In this document: positions 1 through 11,154 of the stretch, in pieces | How positions within the stretch are numbered: position 1 is the first letter of the stretch | Layout: the number at the start of each line of letters is the position of its first letter | NCBI GenBank assembly: GCA_049999805.1 | Contig: JBNGIO010002537.1 | Span: 1-20,821, forward strand | Length of the DNA stretch: 20,821 nt | Origin: Folioceros fuciformis | Lineage: Eukaryota > Anthocerotophyta > Anthocerotopsida > Anthocerotales | Direction: 5' to 3' | Notes under the pieces: model-generated | The model's database searches: none | What the model was told of the DNA's origin: nothing | What the model saw: only the letters and a program-made list of their open reading frames with translations | Made by a program: the position numbers and the translations under genes

Positions 1-1055
1 GTGTGTAATTAGGGCAAAAGCATCCACGTTGATGCTGGTCTCGGCCTTCGGGAAGGGCCGCTGTGTGCTTCCAAGTTCCCTGTATCCAGCTTCAGTTGTT
101 TGTTATACAAGACTTCATGCGATGGACGGAATTCCGCTTTCGAGCTTGGGGACTGTAATCGCCTCTGCTCTGCGCTGACAATCCATGTGCTTAAAGAAGG
201 GAAAAGCGGGCGCCGGCCGCCGCAACCTTGATTTATTTGGACCAATGCTTTCATTAAAATGGCGGACAGCAAGCCTCTAGACTATGTCCTTTCCTGACAT
301 GGCCAGGGCGGGGCACGGCAGAGCAGGGCAGGCGCAGTGCCAGGGCCGACCGACCAAACCTTTTGCAGCGTTACCAGTCAAGTACCGCACAGTCTTACAG
401 GCCTGCTTACAACCTTTTCTCCTTTCGAACTCATCAACATTTCTGCTCGCTTGCCTCGGATGCAGTGTCCAGTGGTACAGATATCACAAGGCACCTGCAA
501 GTGCTTTTCGTACGTCCCCACCGCCCCACCTTCTTTTCAACCAGTGCAATCGCCATACAGAGAGCCTCCGGAATGCATTATGCAAAATTCAGGTTGTTGC
601 GTGTCTTCAGCTAAAGATCAGCTGGAATTTGAATAAAGATGGATTCCTCCACTGCAACATCTGTCCGCCACATCACACGAATGGCCTGGAACACCCATTC
701 TCAACCTGGTTCGATTTTGCTAGCTAGGGCTAGGGAATCGAGTTCCAAAGCCGTGTACCTAGGACCAAAACGACACCTAGTAGGTCCCGTATCGTGAGGG
801 GCTTTGAAAAGAAGCTTCAGTCTCAAATGCAAAGAAAGGCTCTCGCACAAAAGTCTGCTGGCAACGGCAATGGAGATGGATTCATTACTCTGAAGACGAA
901 TGTTGTAGAAAAACAAATCGAACCGTATTGAACATAGCTCATTACAAAAATTGAAGTTAGTGACATCGAAAGGTATCTACCTCAACGGTAACAGGTCAGC
1001 CCCAAAATGGTAAACAACCAGACATGTAACTGTACAGTAATAGTATATACCGCCG
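1..1055. other. Intergenic region and 3' flank of callose synthase
   Basis: No recognisable gene. Several short overlapping open frames occur on both strands, but none has a recognisable motif and they overlap one another, as expected by chance. The part next to 1055 must contain the 3' untranslated region of the callose synthase, which is transcribed on the minus strand. I see no clear AATAAA for it. An AATAAA lies on the plus strand at 632-637 and could be the polyadenylation signal of a plus-strand gene ending to the left of the window, but no coding sequence supports that. Confidence 0.5.
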
Positions 1056-2703
1056 CTAAGTATACGCAGCGTTCGGTTTCTTTCCAACCAGAATCCTGGA
1101 AATTTGAAGGCCCCGGCTGAAGGCCTCGTTGAACAGAATCCGAGTCTGCATAGCCTGGAAGCCCGGCAGCCAGGAAAGGAAGGCCACTGGCATCAGGACA
1201 AGCAGACCCATGCCGAATTCATACAGCCGAGCAACTGCCACCACTGTCGACCAAACTGGTGAGCCCTCCAAGTACGGATGCTTCAAGACCTGAAAAGAAT
1301 TCAAAAAACATTCAGTGAAGGCAACTCGAACCAGACAATTCATCGTCGACAACAGAAACCGAGTACCAAACATACCTGTGCAATCTGTATCAAAGCCCAA
1401 CCTGTGGGGATGAAGGCCATAAGGCTTACGATCAAATCCATCAACACAAAATGGGTGAATTTCACCATTATGATGAACACAGCAACCACACCGGCGATAA
1501 CTGTTGCTTGGATGCTTCTATACGTTCTGTGATTCTTGGCGGCATACTTATCCCGAGCCGAGGACAGAAACTTCTGGAGGGCGCCAGCAACCACTACATA
1601 TATCCAGGATACGAGATAAACAATGATGCTCGTACTTCCACCAGCGATTTTTAGCCGATATACAATACCATACTGGAAGAACAAAAACCGAAAATTCAAG
1701 ATGATCTCCAAAAGTTTAGCCCACAGCCCAGCAGTGTGCAGATGTTGATACTCTTCTTCCCACCACGTTTCCCAACTTTGATTTGCCTTCACTAGGATGC
1801 CCCCTCGGAAAAAGATCCAGTTGGTGAAGTCTTCCGCGTCATCCACAGCTTTGAGCCAATCAAAGCCAGACGGATTGAAGATGAAGGGAGCCATTATCCA
1901 TGTTATTGCCAAAAACCAGGCTGAAAAGGTCATGAGAAGGTATGACGCTGTGCTCTTGCTCACAGTTCCGTATACTTGATAGACAACCAGGAGAAGAACA
2001 AGTTCCAAACCCTTCACGAAATGACTACGCGAATACAGACGATAGTTTTCAGCAAATTTCTCATGTTTCACCACAAACCCACGCCCCGTGGCACGGTACT
2101 GCACTCAATACATCCCACAAAACATCCGTGGGCATGAGACAAGAGAATTTCAAGACAAAGTAACTCCACAGCAGAGTGAGAGACTAGCCTCACCTTCGCA
2201 CCACCATGCAAGATGGTTCGACCAAAGAAATGGGCCCTTGTTCCCATGGAAAAGGTGAAGAAGATCGATGCTAGTTGGAGCTGCATTGTTATCATCTCCC
2301 AAACGGCTCTTGTAAAACCATGCTCTAAAGAATTTTCCACAAGCATAGGAAGAGCCGTGAACAATCCAATCTGAACGACGAATTGCTGGTTAAAGGAGAC
2401 TGCCAGGGCATTACTATTGATGGTGCTCTTTGGATCATTATTGCTACCGATGATGGAAGCTTCAACTCCACTCAACGCCAAGTATACACGGCCCCAAAGA
2501 AAAGCATAGACTGTGAGAACTACAATCAGATTGTTGATGAAGAAACCAACGGTGGTAAAATAAAACGATAACATACGGAAAAAGTCCAGGCGATGACCAA
2601 GGCGATAAACATCCCGACTAAGAACTTGTTCACCATTCCCACTTGCAACTTTCGCTTCAAACAGAGCAATCTGATTCAGACCCACATCTCGACCTTTTCC
2701 AGC
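1056..2703 (-). other. Callose synthase exons 28-30: C-terminal transmembrane block
   Basis: Exons: 2703-2194, 2098-1376, 1289-1056, encoding about residues 1318-1805. The block opens with GKGRDVGLNQIALFEAKVAS and RDVYRLGHRLDFFRMLSFY. The RATGRGFVV string near residue 1488 matches the RxTG motif often proposed for UDP-glucose binding in this family. Several strongly hydrophobic helices follow (for example VIAGVVAVFIIMVKFTHFVL). The end, TRILFNEAFSRGLQISRIL, is typical of callose synthases, and the stop is TAG at 1058-1056. Confidence 0.92.
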
Positions 2704-5700
2704 CTACAGTAACAAAAACAGCATATAAAATGTGAGACGAAGCTAGCGAATTTGTAAGGTGCAGATATCTAGAATGCGACAGCCAAATTAGTAGGAGAAA
2801 TGAAACGGACGACATTTGCTTTTGATCAACCTGTCGAAAATGACTTTCTGCAGACGGAGTACCTGAATGTACTCGTGGTGAGTAACATTGCCACCTCTTA
2901 AAGTGCAATTGAAACCCGCATATATGTCCTCGCTGATGTTAATAACTCTAGATGCTTTGCTGATGCCTCCGCGAGTTAAAAACCATAGACGGTCAAACAC
3001 ATCAGGGTGTCCATAATGCATCCTTACTTTCAGAGGTGTGGCAAGCACACGTTGTCCAAGAGTCACAAAACTGCTCTCTTGAGCTGACATGAACCAGGCC
3101 AAGGACGACACTGAACCTGTAAAGACATGTTCCCGCACCCCTAAGATGGTGGGTTTTCGAAGCCCATAATATGTCGTGAACTCTTGCAGCAGGTTTCTCA
3201 TCTTCAGTGCTTCCTCGAAATAATTATCCTGCAACGGCTAATCCGTTAGCAAACGGCATGGGAAACATCCACAGGAAAAACATTGACTTGTGCTAGCTGA
3301 CTGCAACTCTGATTTCATCTTTACATTCAAAACTTGCCTGATTCATGTCTATGGCTTGCACAGCATCACCCCTCGTGAAGATAATTGCATGGTTCTGATT
3401 TTCCGGCTTCCCTTCACCGATCTTCACTGGTCCAGGTAGTTGTATTCGATATATATCCACCTCTCTCTCAGCTGTAGCATCATATTTGGCCAGGACAGAG
3501 AAGTACTTATTCTCTTTGCTTCCAGGCGATGTTTCATCGACATAAGCAATTCTTAGTGGAGAAAACACTCGCATCAAGTACTGTATGTCTTCCGCAACTA
3601 CCTCCTTCTTGGCTTTTTGTAACCCGTAGATTTGGCAGGTAACAACATAAGTGAACTTCATTGCTGCGGTTGCTTGATGCCTCTGTTTTATTTTCTGCCC
3701 GTAAAACTCACTGCTAGAATGTAGCCCATGGGGACTTACACCCTCTCGCGTAAGGAAAGACGCACTTCCATGCAGATGGCTGGCCAACCCGCTTGATGTT
3801 TTGTACAGAAGATTTCGGACACGGTTTATGTCAGATTGTTCTGCTTTGTCAATGAAGGCCTGCAACTGCAATGCCCTGGATCAAGACAACCCATCTGGGG
3901 TCAGTCCGTAAGCTGCAGGACTAAGTATCTAAACTGCCAGTGCTTTTCCCGCAACCTTACTGGAAAAGAGAAAACACAACGAAAGACATGAAACATCACT
4001 CAGAATTTACTTTAATAGCTAAGTAATACACGTGCCCAGACCTGTCATAGTACATCATCCCACGAACTGTTCGAGCAAGAGTCTGCCCTCGATAAGAGGC
4101 CCAAAGTCTCAGAGCCAGGAGACCTTTGTCTTTGTCCCAAATCTCAGTTTCAAGTATGTTCATCTTTTCCATGCGTTCTAGAAAATGTCTCCACTCATCT
4201 GTAACAGGCGCAAAGCAGATATGCCGCCCTTAACCACAAACATTGTAGTCGATAGCCAAATCCAAGTAGTACTGCTATTAGCACACAGACCTGGATAAAT
4301 CTTCTGAAGATAGAACAAAGTAGAGACTCCGTCTTCATTTTCCTGCTGTAGCTGCTCTTTGCTGAACAGGACAGTCTCATCATAGTAGGGTGTCAAGACA
4401 CTGAAGGCCAGCATCTTCTCAACCTGCACCAGACAACTAACAAGGAGATAGTAAACGGTTTCACTCTAGCTGTCGGGACATGTGAGCTCTCAATATAAGT
4501 ACCGTGGGGGCACGAGGCATAGTCATAAAGAGCGAATTGCTGAAGAACGTGATTCTACGCCTGGCTTCCAAACTACGAGGCACATTGAGTAGTGATTCCT
4601 TCGTGCTCAAGGTCGTGTGAAGACGCCTCACTTGCCGATAGAAACCATCATCCTTGCCTGGGAGCTCTATAGCATCAACAAAGAGAGGGTTGTCTTCATT
4701 TCTTAACGGATAAAGAGTACCCTCTCCCAGCTGTTCCCAGGTACCAAGTGGAAAATCACGGACCAATCCATCATAGAGATACTGTACAGCGTCTACGACC
4801 TGCAACAGAAAAAGTTTCACTTATTCTCTTAAAGCAAGAAACAACAGAAGATTAGCCACAAAGGCTCAAAATACAAACCTTCTTGTTGTCATCCTCTGAC
4901 TCTGTTTTCTGAAATTCCATGAGGTTGCTAACCAGAGTAACAACACGAGCATGAATCTCAGGTAACTCGCTTAGCTGGAACTTTTGGGTAAAAGTCCCCG
5001 TCTTAAAAGAGTCATCTATCTCTTTAATGAGAGTGTCAATAATGCGAAACTCTAGCTCACATTGTCGATTGATGATCGTTCTCATCATTTCCTTCACACT
5101 CTCATAGACCTCTTTTTCAGCACATCTGCGATACTCGCTTTTGCATATCCTTTGCCAGAGGGTCTTGTCACTGCCCCCACGATATTCCTTGGCCTGACCA
5201 AGGGCAATGAGAATCTGCGAACACGAGGCATGACGGAAGATAAGTTTGAGACTGTACAACATGTTAGAATTACGAGATGCTGCTCCGAACATCCATGAAT
5301 CTCTTGTAGTATAAGAGACAGCAACTTACCTCGTTGGCAATAAGAATGAGTGGCCATTGCATAACCGATATTTCCCAGGTTTTGCGAGTGGGGTATTTAA
5401 CTTTCCCCCTGTCCGCTTTTTCCTCCTTTACTAATGGAATAGGCACTTCCAGCAAGGCGACTTCACTGGACATTGACAGTGAACTCAGAATACTATAGAG
5501 GAGTTGTAATGCACATCCCCTCTTCTGTTGAAGTGAGGAGATGCATGTTTTAGGTGTCGAACTTGAAGTCCGCAAACTCTGAAAAGGGCTAGCTTAGTGA
5601 GTAATATAACAAACCTGTCACTCACGAGATCCTCTTCCCTGAATATGTGAATAATTTCGTTCCAGATGTGCTCAAACTTGTTGACCTCAATGGTATCCTT

Positions 5701-8700
5701 GCCGATCTATGTACGGCCAGATGGATACATCAGATGCATCACAAGCCACAACACAGCCCAACTCCATCCATACCTGAATATTCAGTATTATACCTCTGCA
5801 TACGAATCCTCAGTGAGCCCATAGCGAAGGCTAAACCTCTTAAAACCCTCCTTGACCTTTGTCCAAGTCTTAGAAAACCAGCTGTAACCACAACACCGGC
5901 CACCTATCAGGATCATTATATATCGAAAAACAAATGACCAGTCACAGGAGGAAAACTGAGGTTGCCCTTTACGCTGTGGTGGAACAAGGCAATACCTGTA
6001 TTGGGAAGCGCTTTCATCTGCAATTAGCACATATTGCAGGGCCTTGGCAAAATATTGGAAACGCAATTTAAGCTGCTGATAGTTCCGGATCTGCCAAACA
6101 TTGCAGAAACCTAAAGAGTTTAATCGTGATGTAACCAAATTAGCCTCGTCTTGATGCGTAATCTCGTCAAGTCCGCACTACTGGTTGGATGTAAGTCACA
6201 GATTGTGCAAGTTTGATGCGCTAGTAAAATGGTACCTCTCCAAGATGCTGAAGTAGCCCCACTAGCGCTCCCACTAAAGAAGAATATACTGAATACCATA
6301 TTTGGATGTCCATGAAGTAAATCTGAAGCACCACGAGTCAAGCAACAGAACATATGCACAATAACTGAGGCTTCTGAATAATGAAGGGTAGTTGATGTTG
6401 CTGACATCGTTGTTGTATGCAAGACACCAATGAGAAAGCATAAAGCACTACACTCACCAACACCACCGGCGCCCACATGCCCACAACAGCAATTCGGTTA
6501 CCTGGGAATGTACAACTGCTATCAGATTGCTGTGGAAAAGCTTACATCACGGACAATACTGAGGGTTCATCAAGGCAACACGTCAAACTGCAGCAGTGGA
6601 GAAATTGTGGCCCTCCCGAGAAAGACTCTAGATTCATCGTTTGGAGAAAGCACACAGACTCGGACCGCCGGCAGGACCCTTCAACCAAAAGTGGAGGTGA
6701 TTTACACCTACCATGCCTGAAGAACTCATGCCAGGCATAGATAATGTCTATGTCAGGAAACCTCAGAAGTTCCTTAGTTGGCTCGATCATAGGTTTGATC
6801 TGGCAAAAAAGGAAATCAAACAAATTAACACGGCCTAGGAAACAGTCAAAGCTTATCACAATGGCAAACATACACAGGTCTCAATCCACACGCAGGTGAA
6901 CCTACCTGGAGGATGTAGCTGAAAGCAAATTTTGACCCAAGAATGACAATCCAGAATGCCGTATACCTGATACAGAGCACTACATCATGTGTAAGCTCAG
7001 TGCCAACTTCCACGTGGCACATAACCCTTACGCCAAAACAGGAAAGTGGCACCGGAATGCACGAAAAAACGATATGAACGCGAATGATGTACAACTCATC
7101 AAGCGACAGAGCCAATTCAACGAATAGGCCATCATGTCAATCACAACAAGTAACAATAACCATGCATGATGAAAGTGGACCTGATATTGTCATAAATGCC
7201 TTCTCGTAGACCTCTGCCAACATAGAGCCGGCTCTGTCACACATTGCATCAGTCATGGCTGTTTTCGAGTGAAGTCAGAATCGTAAACCTATCCAACAAA
7301 AACAATTAGAAGTTCATCTAACCTGGAACCACCAGGTGAGAAGGTCGAAAATCCTCCAGTTAGATGTGTCAAGAAAATTTTGGAACCATGGAACCACGTT
7401 GAGGAGCAACGCCAGAACCTCAGGGAAGATGAAGGCAGCAGCAGCATACAGAAAGTTGTTGAGCTTTCTGTTTGCTGCATCTGACCAGCCCTGCGCAGCA
7501 TGTCGCTGTTTCCACATCTGACTGCCATCACAAATACAGGAGTTCAGAAGTTGAGGCGACTGGAACAAAAACAGATGATGCACTAACAAAACTGCACTGT
7601 CTCTAGACTCCTAGAGGCCAAGTATTGTGCATATATATATGGAAACCGGCAAGTACCCATATAGAATTGCAAATGTCATGGTCCACGCTGTTGCCAACAA
7701 AAATTTCAAGGTCATGCGGATTCCAACCAGTCTCGTCTCCATAGTTACTAGGCTTGACTCCATCCCAGCATCAAGCAATGCTACAGGATCAACCACATTT
7801 GACAGCCTTCGTCAGGTAATTGAAGCCAAAGAACACTGCACTATGCCACCATGTCTCTTTCTGCACTTCCTGGAAGGTAGACCTTACTTTGAAGAATTCG
7901 CAGTCCTCCCCATGTTATAAAAATACTCAGAACTCGAGCCAACGAGTCTTTGTTCTTTAACTCAACCCATGGAGCAGCTCCTCCATTCCAACAGAGTAGA
8001 ACTGAAGCCTGCACATAACCCTTACATCAAGGAAAAGAAGGACAAGACACAGCTCAAGAAGTTTACGAAAACGCAACCTGCACAGGTCTGCAGGAAGAGG
8101 TAATCCATGCTGGGCCACCCCATACCTGGAAGACTAGAATCAGCAGAACCCAAACCCGATCAAAGCTGCGATAAATGTTCCAAAAGGTTCGTTGCTCCAC
8201 AAAACCTGTCTTCCCAACCCTTTGTGTTGTCATAAACTGTCAAAACCCAACCCCACTGATTTAGAACACGTAACATACTGCACCTCACACACGGAAGAAA
8301 GTAAGACTGAAACAAACAAACAGATGACAGCAAAGAGCGCAACATAAATTGCTCACTTCTAACCTTTCCCTTTGGAGGCTCCACAAGAAAATTGCTCTGC
8401 CGCTTCAGTGGCCAGCCTAGCTGTGTGAAACACCTTTTATCCCTGAAAGAGCCACTCAAGATTCAGATTTCCTGAATAAAGCCATAGGATTCGCAGTTAA
8501 ACATCCTAAGCGTTGTTGAATGTCATGTGCGGACGAAAGTCTACTGGCACACAAAGCATGGACAGAAGTTGCCGAATGGATACTTTATCTCCTCAACCTC
8601 AGCGCACTTCAATCCCACCCAACATAGCTTACAACCTACCAGAAATACTCATTCAAATCATCGTAGTTTCTCCAGGCTGAGTGGGGAGCAGTTCCATTGT

Positions 8701-9953
8701 TACTCGAAAGCGACTCCTGCAAGACGACATTGTTCAGCACATGAATAGAGGCAGACCACCGCTCCTGCAATTGGTACGGGACGTGGACCCTCCAGAAACA
8801 ATGTGCAACGAAACAGCCAACACTTACAGCCTGTATAATTTTGTACAGGGGCGCCACAACGTGGTTCAAAAATCCATTTGGTTCACAATATGCAGGTAAG
8901 GCAGGTTGAGAAGTGGTTTCATCAATGTTGTGCTCAATGATTCTGTTCAGCTCCCCTGCCATCTTTAGAAGTGAAGATTGAAGGTGTCAAGTCCCAGGGA
9001 GATGGTTGAAAAGGGAGGCAGCCTACAGGAATTGAGCGAGTGGTGTGTACATGATGGAAGATGAATGAGAGACACTCGGGCATGAATCGCAAGTTGGCAG
9101 CCTCCCCCCATATGAGTAGATACAAAGAAGTGTACAAAAGCTCCATTCTTTCATCCAGCGAAGCAACATCCAAGCGCTTTCCACCAGGGTTCCTGAATAG
9201 GCAAGGTTGCACAAGAAAAGGCAGTGAGAAACCTGAATGTGAGCATGGTGGTCGCCGCCAATCACGACGCGCAATATCCTGCAGCTCACCGTATGTTGCT
9301 TTCCTTATTCACAAATTTGCACCATTCCGTGTAGTTTTTGGTTATCTTCCGCCGGATTTGGGTAACGACTTCGTGTGCTAACTAATTGCACAGAAGCATC
9401 ACGAGAAATGAGGATAGCAAACTAAAAGGAGCGGCAGGCGGTCAAGGTGACGAAGTGAAACAAAGACTAACAAGTGACGGGATGACAGGCACCTTGTCAA
9501 TCGGCTCCGGCTTCATGCGCATTTGGCCGTTGGCGAGGAGAAGCACGAGATGCTCCCTCTGATTCCTGACGTTATCCTTCTGTAAGTCATTCGAGAGCGA
9601 ATGTTAGAATTAGGCGCAACAAGCAGCCAGCACGAGCATTGGATTTGCGAGCTGGACACCTGGAAACCGAAAAAGGCTCCAAGCCAGTCCAACAGGTCCA
9701 TGCCATCTTTCCATTCACCATCGGGCGGCCGCCTCAGATTCCCAACAGTCCGCATAGCTGCGGTGGCCGCTTCGACCTGCGCAGACAGAAAATTAGCAGC
9801 TGAAACCAGCACTATACAGCCAGGGAGGCACCCCGACATAAGCACCGCTCGGCTCACCTCATCGAAATCTTTGGCTGGATGGCGGGCGTTGGGACAGTCG
9901 TGCAAAGGGACAACGTTGAAGAGGCCGCCAACTTTCCGCGCGGCAGCGGCCAT
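1056..9953 (-). CDS. CALS: Callose synthase (1,3-beta-glucan synthase), CalS11/CalS12-like, 30 exons
   Basis: Plasma-membrane glycosyltransferase that makes callose (1,3-beta-glucan) from UDP-glucose; in plants it acts at cell plates, plasmodesmata, spores and wound sites. I traced 30 exons that join in frame to about 1805 codons, close to the usual family length of 1770-1950. The order is an N-terminal cytosolic region with the FKS1 domain, a first membrane block, a large cytosolic catalytic loop and a C-terminal membrane block. The N-terminus (FNVVPLHD, then TVGNLRRPP and DLLDWL..FFGFQKDNVRNQRE) resembles the CalS11/CalS12 (GSL1/GSL5) group. The start ATG at 9953 has G at -3 and +4, and an in-frame TGA lies 12 nt upstream (9965-9963). 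All introns are GT-AG except one GC-AG. No disrupting change was seen, so the gene looks functional. The exact paralogue is uncertain. Confidence 0.95.
2863..5881 (-). other. Callose synthase exons 19-27: cytosolic catalytic loop
   Basis: Exons: 5881-5794, about 5706-5615, 5465-5330, 5214-4879, 4799-4503, 4423-4291, 4198-4042, 3875-3338, 3228-2863. They encode about residues 604-1317 of the glucan synthase domain. Conserved strings in order are FEHIWNEIIHIFREEDLVSD, TFFSNSLFMTMPRAPTVEKM, AFSVLTPYYDE, ENEDGVSTLFYLQKIYP, SYRGQTLARTVRGMMYY, IGEGKPENQNHAIIFTRG (near 1167), MHYGHPDVFDR (near 1266) and RGGISKASRVINISEDI. The start of exon 20 is ambiguous because AGs before 5706, 5697 and 5685 are all in frame. 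Between exons 18 and 20 the linker diverges from known members. Confidence 0.88.
3229..3337 (-). other. GC-AG intron (intron 26 of callose synthase)
   Basis: Exon 26 ends in AATCAG. The intron begins GCAAGT, the standard donor with GC in place of GT, and ends at an ordinary AG before GATAATTATTTC. Family alignment requires the join DMNQ-DNYFEEALKMRNLL, which fixes both boundaries. No GT near the donor gives this join in frame. Retaining the intron would add about 14 codons and then a stop (at 3293), removing the C-terminal third of the enzyme. Confidence 0.85.
5996..8008 (-). other. Callose synthase exons 10-18: first transmembrane block
   Basis: Exons: 8008-7888, 7780-7657, 7521-7323, 7233-7181, 6966-6906, 6799-6712, 6501-6458, 6322-6236, 6090-5996. 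They encode about residues 313-603. Hydrophobic segments such as VLSIFITWGGLRILQ, LNNFLYAAAAFIFPEVLALL, TAFWIVILGSKFAFSYILQ and AVVGMWAPVVLIYFMDIQIW mark the first cluster of membrane helices. Exon 16 is only 44 nt. Exon 18 (from IRNYQQLKLRF) corresponds to the family string IRTLGMLRSRF, where the chain returns to the cytosol. All boundaries join without a frame break. Confidence 0.88.
8126..9953 (-). other. Callose synthase exons 1-9: N-terminal cytosolic part with FKS1 domain
   Basis: Exon boundaries read from splice sites and continuous frame, in transcript order: 9953-9858, 9776-9660, 9579-9493, 9381-9290, 9192-9051, 8962-8828, 8716-8640, 8442-8364, 8236-8126. They encode about residues 1-312. 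The FKS1-type domain covers roughly residues 135-250, with the conserved string LLIWGEAANLRFMPE near residue 159, then MAGELNRI and NGTAPHSAWRNYDDLNEYFW. VGKTGFVEQRTFWN leads into the first membrane helix (VWVLLILVFQ). Exon 4 could start at two nearby AGs; only the one before TTA at 9381 keeps phase 0. Confidence 0.9.
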
Positions 9954-10178
9954 CTCCGTACCTCAGGCAGGCAAGGCAATCCCCTGACACCGAGGCGCAG
10001 CTGACAACCAGCTAGCGCCGTTGGAATCCTATGAGCTCACACCTCCAACCCGCACCCCGCTGCATTCCGTCCTGCACTCACCTGTGGCAAACGAGCGCCA
10101 GCGGACCAAATCAGACGCCTTCGCAATCGCCACACCCCTCTCCCGTCATCGCCTCCACGATACCAGACAATGTGACAT

Positions 10179-10252
10179 CACCAGCAGGAACGCAACCTTC
10201 CAAACCAATGCCACCAGCAGGAACGCAACCTTCCAAACCAATGCCACCAGCA
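10179..10252. repeat. 33-bp direct tandem repeat, about 2.2 copies
   Basis: The unit begins CACCAGCAGGAACGCAACCT and repeats with a period of exactly 33 bp (starts at 10179, 10212 and a partial copy at 10245). The copies appear identical over the unit. The period is a multiple of three, so open frames through it show an 11-residue repeat, but I do not think the region is coding. Confidence 0.9.
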
Positions 10253-10278
10253 TACGCCACTGCCAATGGCCGAGACAA

Positions 10279-10345
10279 CCCCAAACCCAAACCCAAGCCC
10301 CGCGCAGCCCACAGCCAACTCCCACCAGCCCCTCTTCCCACCCCC
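10279..10345 (-). promoter_or_regulatory. Two adjacent G-quadruplex motifs upstream of callose synthase
   Basis: On the minus (sense) strand, 10301-10279 has four runs of three or four G with loops CTT, TTT and TTT. A second motif at 10345-10321 has runs GGGGG, GGG, GGGG and GGG with loops of 1, 4 and 5 nt. Both satisfy the standard four-run G-quadruplex pattern. They lie about 326-392 nt upstream of the start codon. If transcribed they would sit in the 5' leader as RNA quadruplexes; otherwise they are in promoter DNA. Function is inferred. Confidence 0.6.
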
Positions 10346-10795
10346 ATCACGCAAAGCCTCCACGTTTCTCCCAACACATGAGCGGTATTCAATATCCTAC
10401 GCACAAGAGACCACCAAGGCCATTGAACCAAATGCAGTACCAGGCAACACCAATCCAGGAGACGGGAGCTGCAGGAATCCCAGCTGATGCTCCAGCTACA
10501 GCTGCCTGCCGTTCGTGCTTCCTCCGATGGCAACTCGACCCTGGGCCTGAAGTCGGGCAGCCTCCTGTCATTCTGTCCCAAATTCAAACCAGGAGAGCGG
10601 CAGCCGCGCAACCCTACGAATTCAGAAATCGGAAAATTGAATGCATCCTGGACAAAAACGGAATCTGCAGTCTGCAGCAGCTTCAGAGTGCGAGGCAGAC
10701 TGGCAACTCCAGACATTGGAGCCGTAGCACGGCCATGGGGCCGGGGCTGCTCCAATAGGACCAGACAGGTGGCGTCTCCCAAACACAAACTTTAA

Positions 10796-11154
10796 AATCT
10801 TCCTTCCACTTCTTGTTAACGAATTTCGGTCTCATTAGTAGGTCAATAATTTTACAGATTATGTAAAAATTACTTCTTATTTTTTTTACTTGGAATACCA
10901 ATGCGGGTTTGGTGGGTGGTGTATGCAATCCCTTTCCTTTCCCCTTTTGTAAAGATTGAAGCCTTGCATTCCTATGTGATCTTACTTACATGCCTTTGTC
11001 TTTGCACCATGCCTGAGCATCTTATGCTAAATAAATTAGAATTTATGGAATTAAAAAGAGTAGAATATTATATTGGAAAGTGCATAAAAGCAAGAGAATA
11101 GTTTTAGGTGTTTGGTGTTATGCTATTCATTCACTCTAAGAGTTTGGAGGTACA
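10796..11154. other. AT-rich 3' flank of the dicarboxylate carrier
   Basis: No gene recognised. Base composition changes sharply from the C/A-rich region to the left into an AT-rich stretch containing a T-run near 10878-10886 (an A-run on the minus strand). The carrier is transcribed toward this stretch, so it should contain its 3' untranslated region and polyadenylation site. Short plus-strand open frames here show no recognisable features. Confidence 0.5.

Larger units (their letters stand above)
9954..10795 (-). promoter_or_regulatory. Upstream region (promoter and 5' leader) of callose synthase
   Basis: This stretch lies directly upstream of the callose synthase ATG. It is C/A-rich on the plus strand, so on the sense strand of the gene it is rich in G and T. 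It is open over long distances in several frames on both strands at once, which reflects base composition; none of the frames has a recognisable domain. It contains a 33-bp tandem repeat and two G-quadruplex motifs, annotated separately. No transcription start or TATA element can be placed with confidence. The promoter assignment is by position only. Confidence 0.5.

Noticed and set aside
284-727. 147-codon plus-strand frame near the left edge
   Set aside because: Two other plus-strand frames overlap it, none has a motif, and the region is better explained as untranslated or intergenic.
4012-4041. Read-through of callose synthase exon 25 past the weak donor GTCTGG
   Set aside because: Continuing gives a few codons and a stop. 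Splicing at 4042 to 3875 restores the family string MMYY..AL.LQAFID in frame.
10021-10795. Long open frames on both strands (up to 245 codons) upstream of callose synthase
   Set aside because: Three or more frames are open at once because the sequence is C/A-rich with few stops. The translations are low-complexity with no recognisable domain, and the region lies where the promoter and leader should be.
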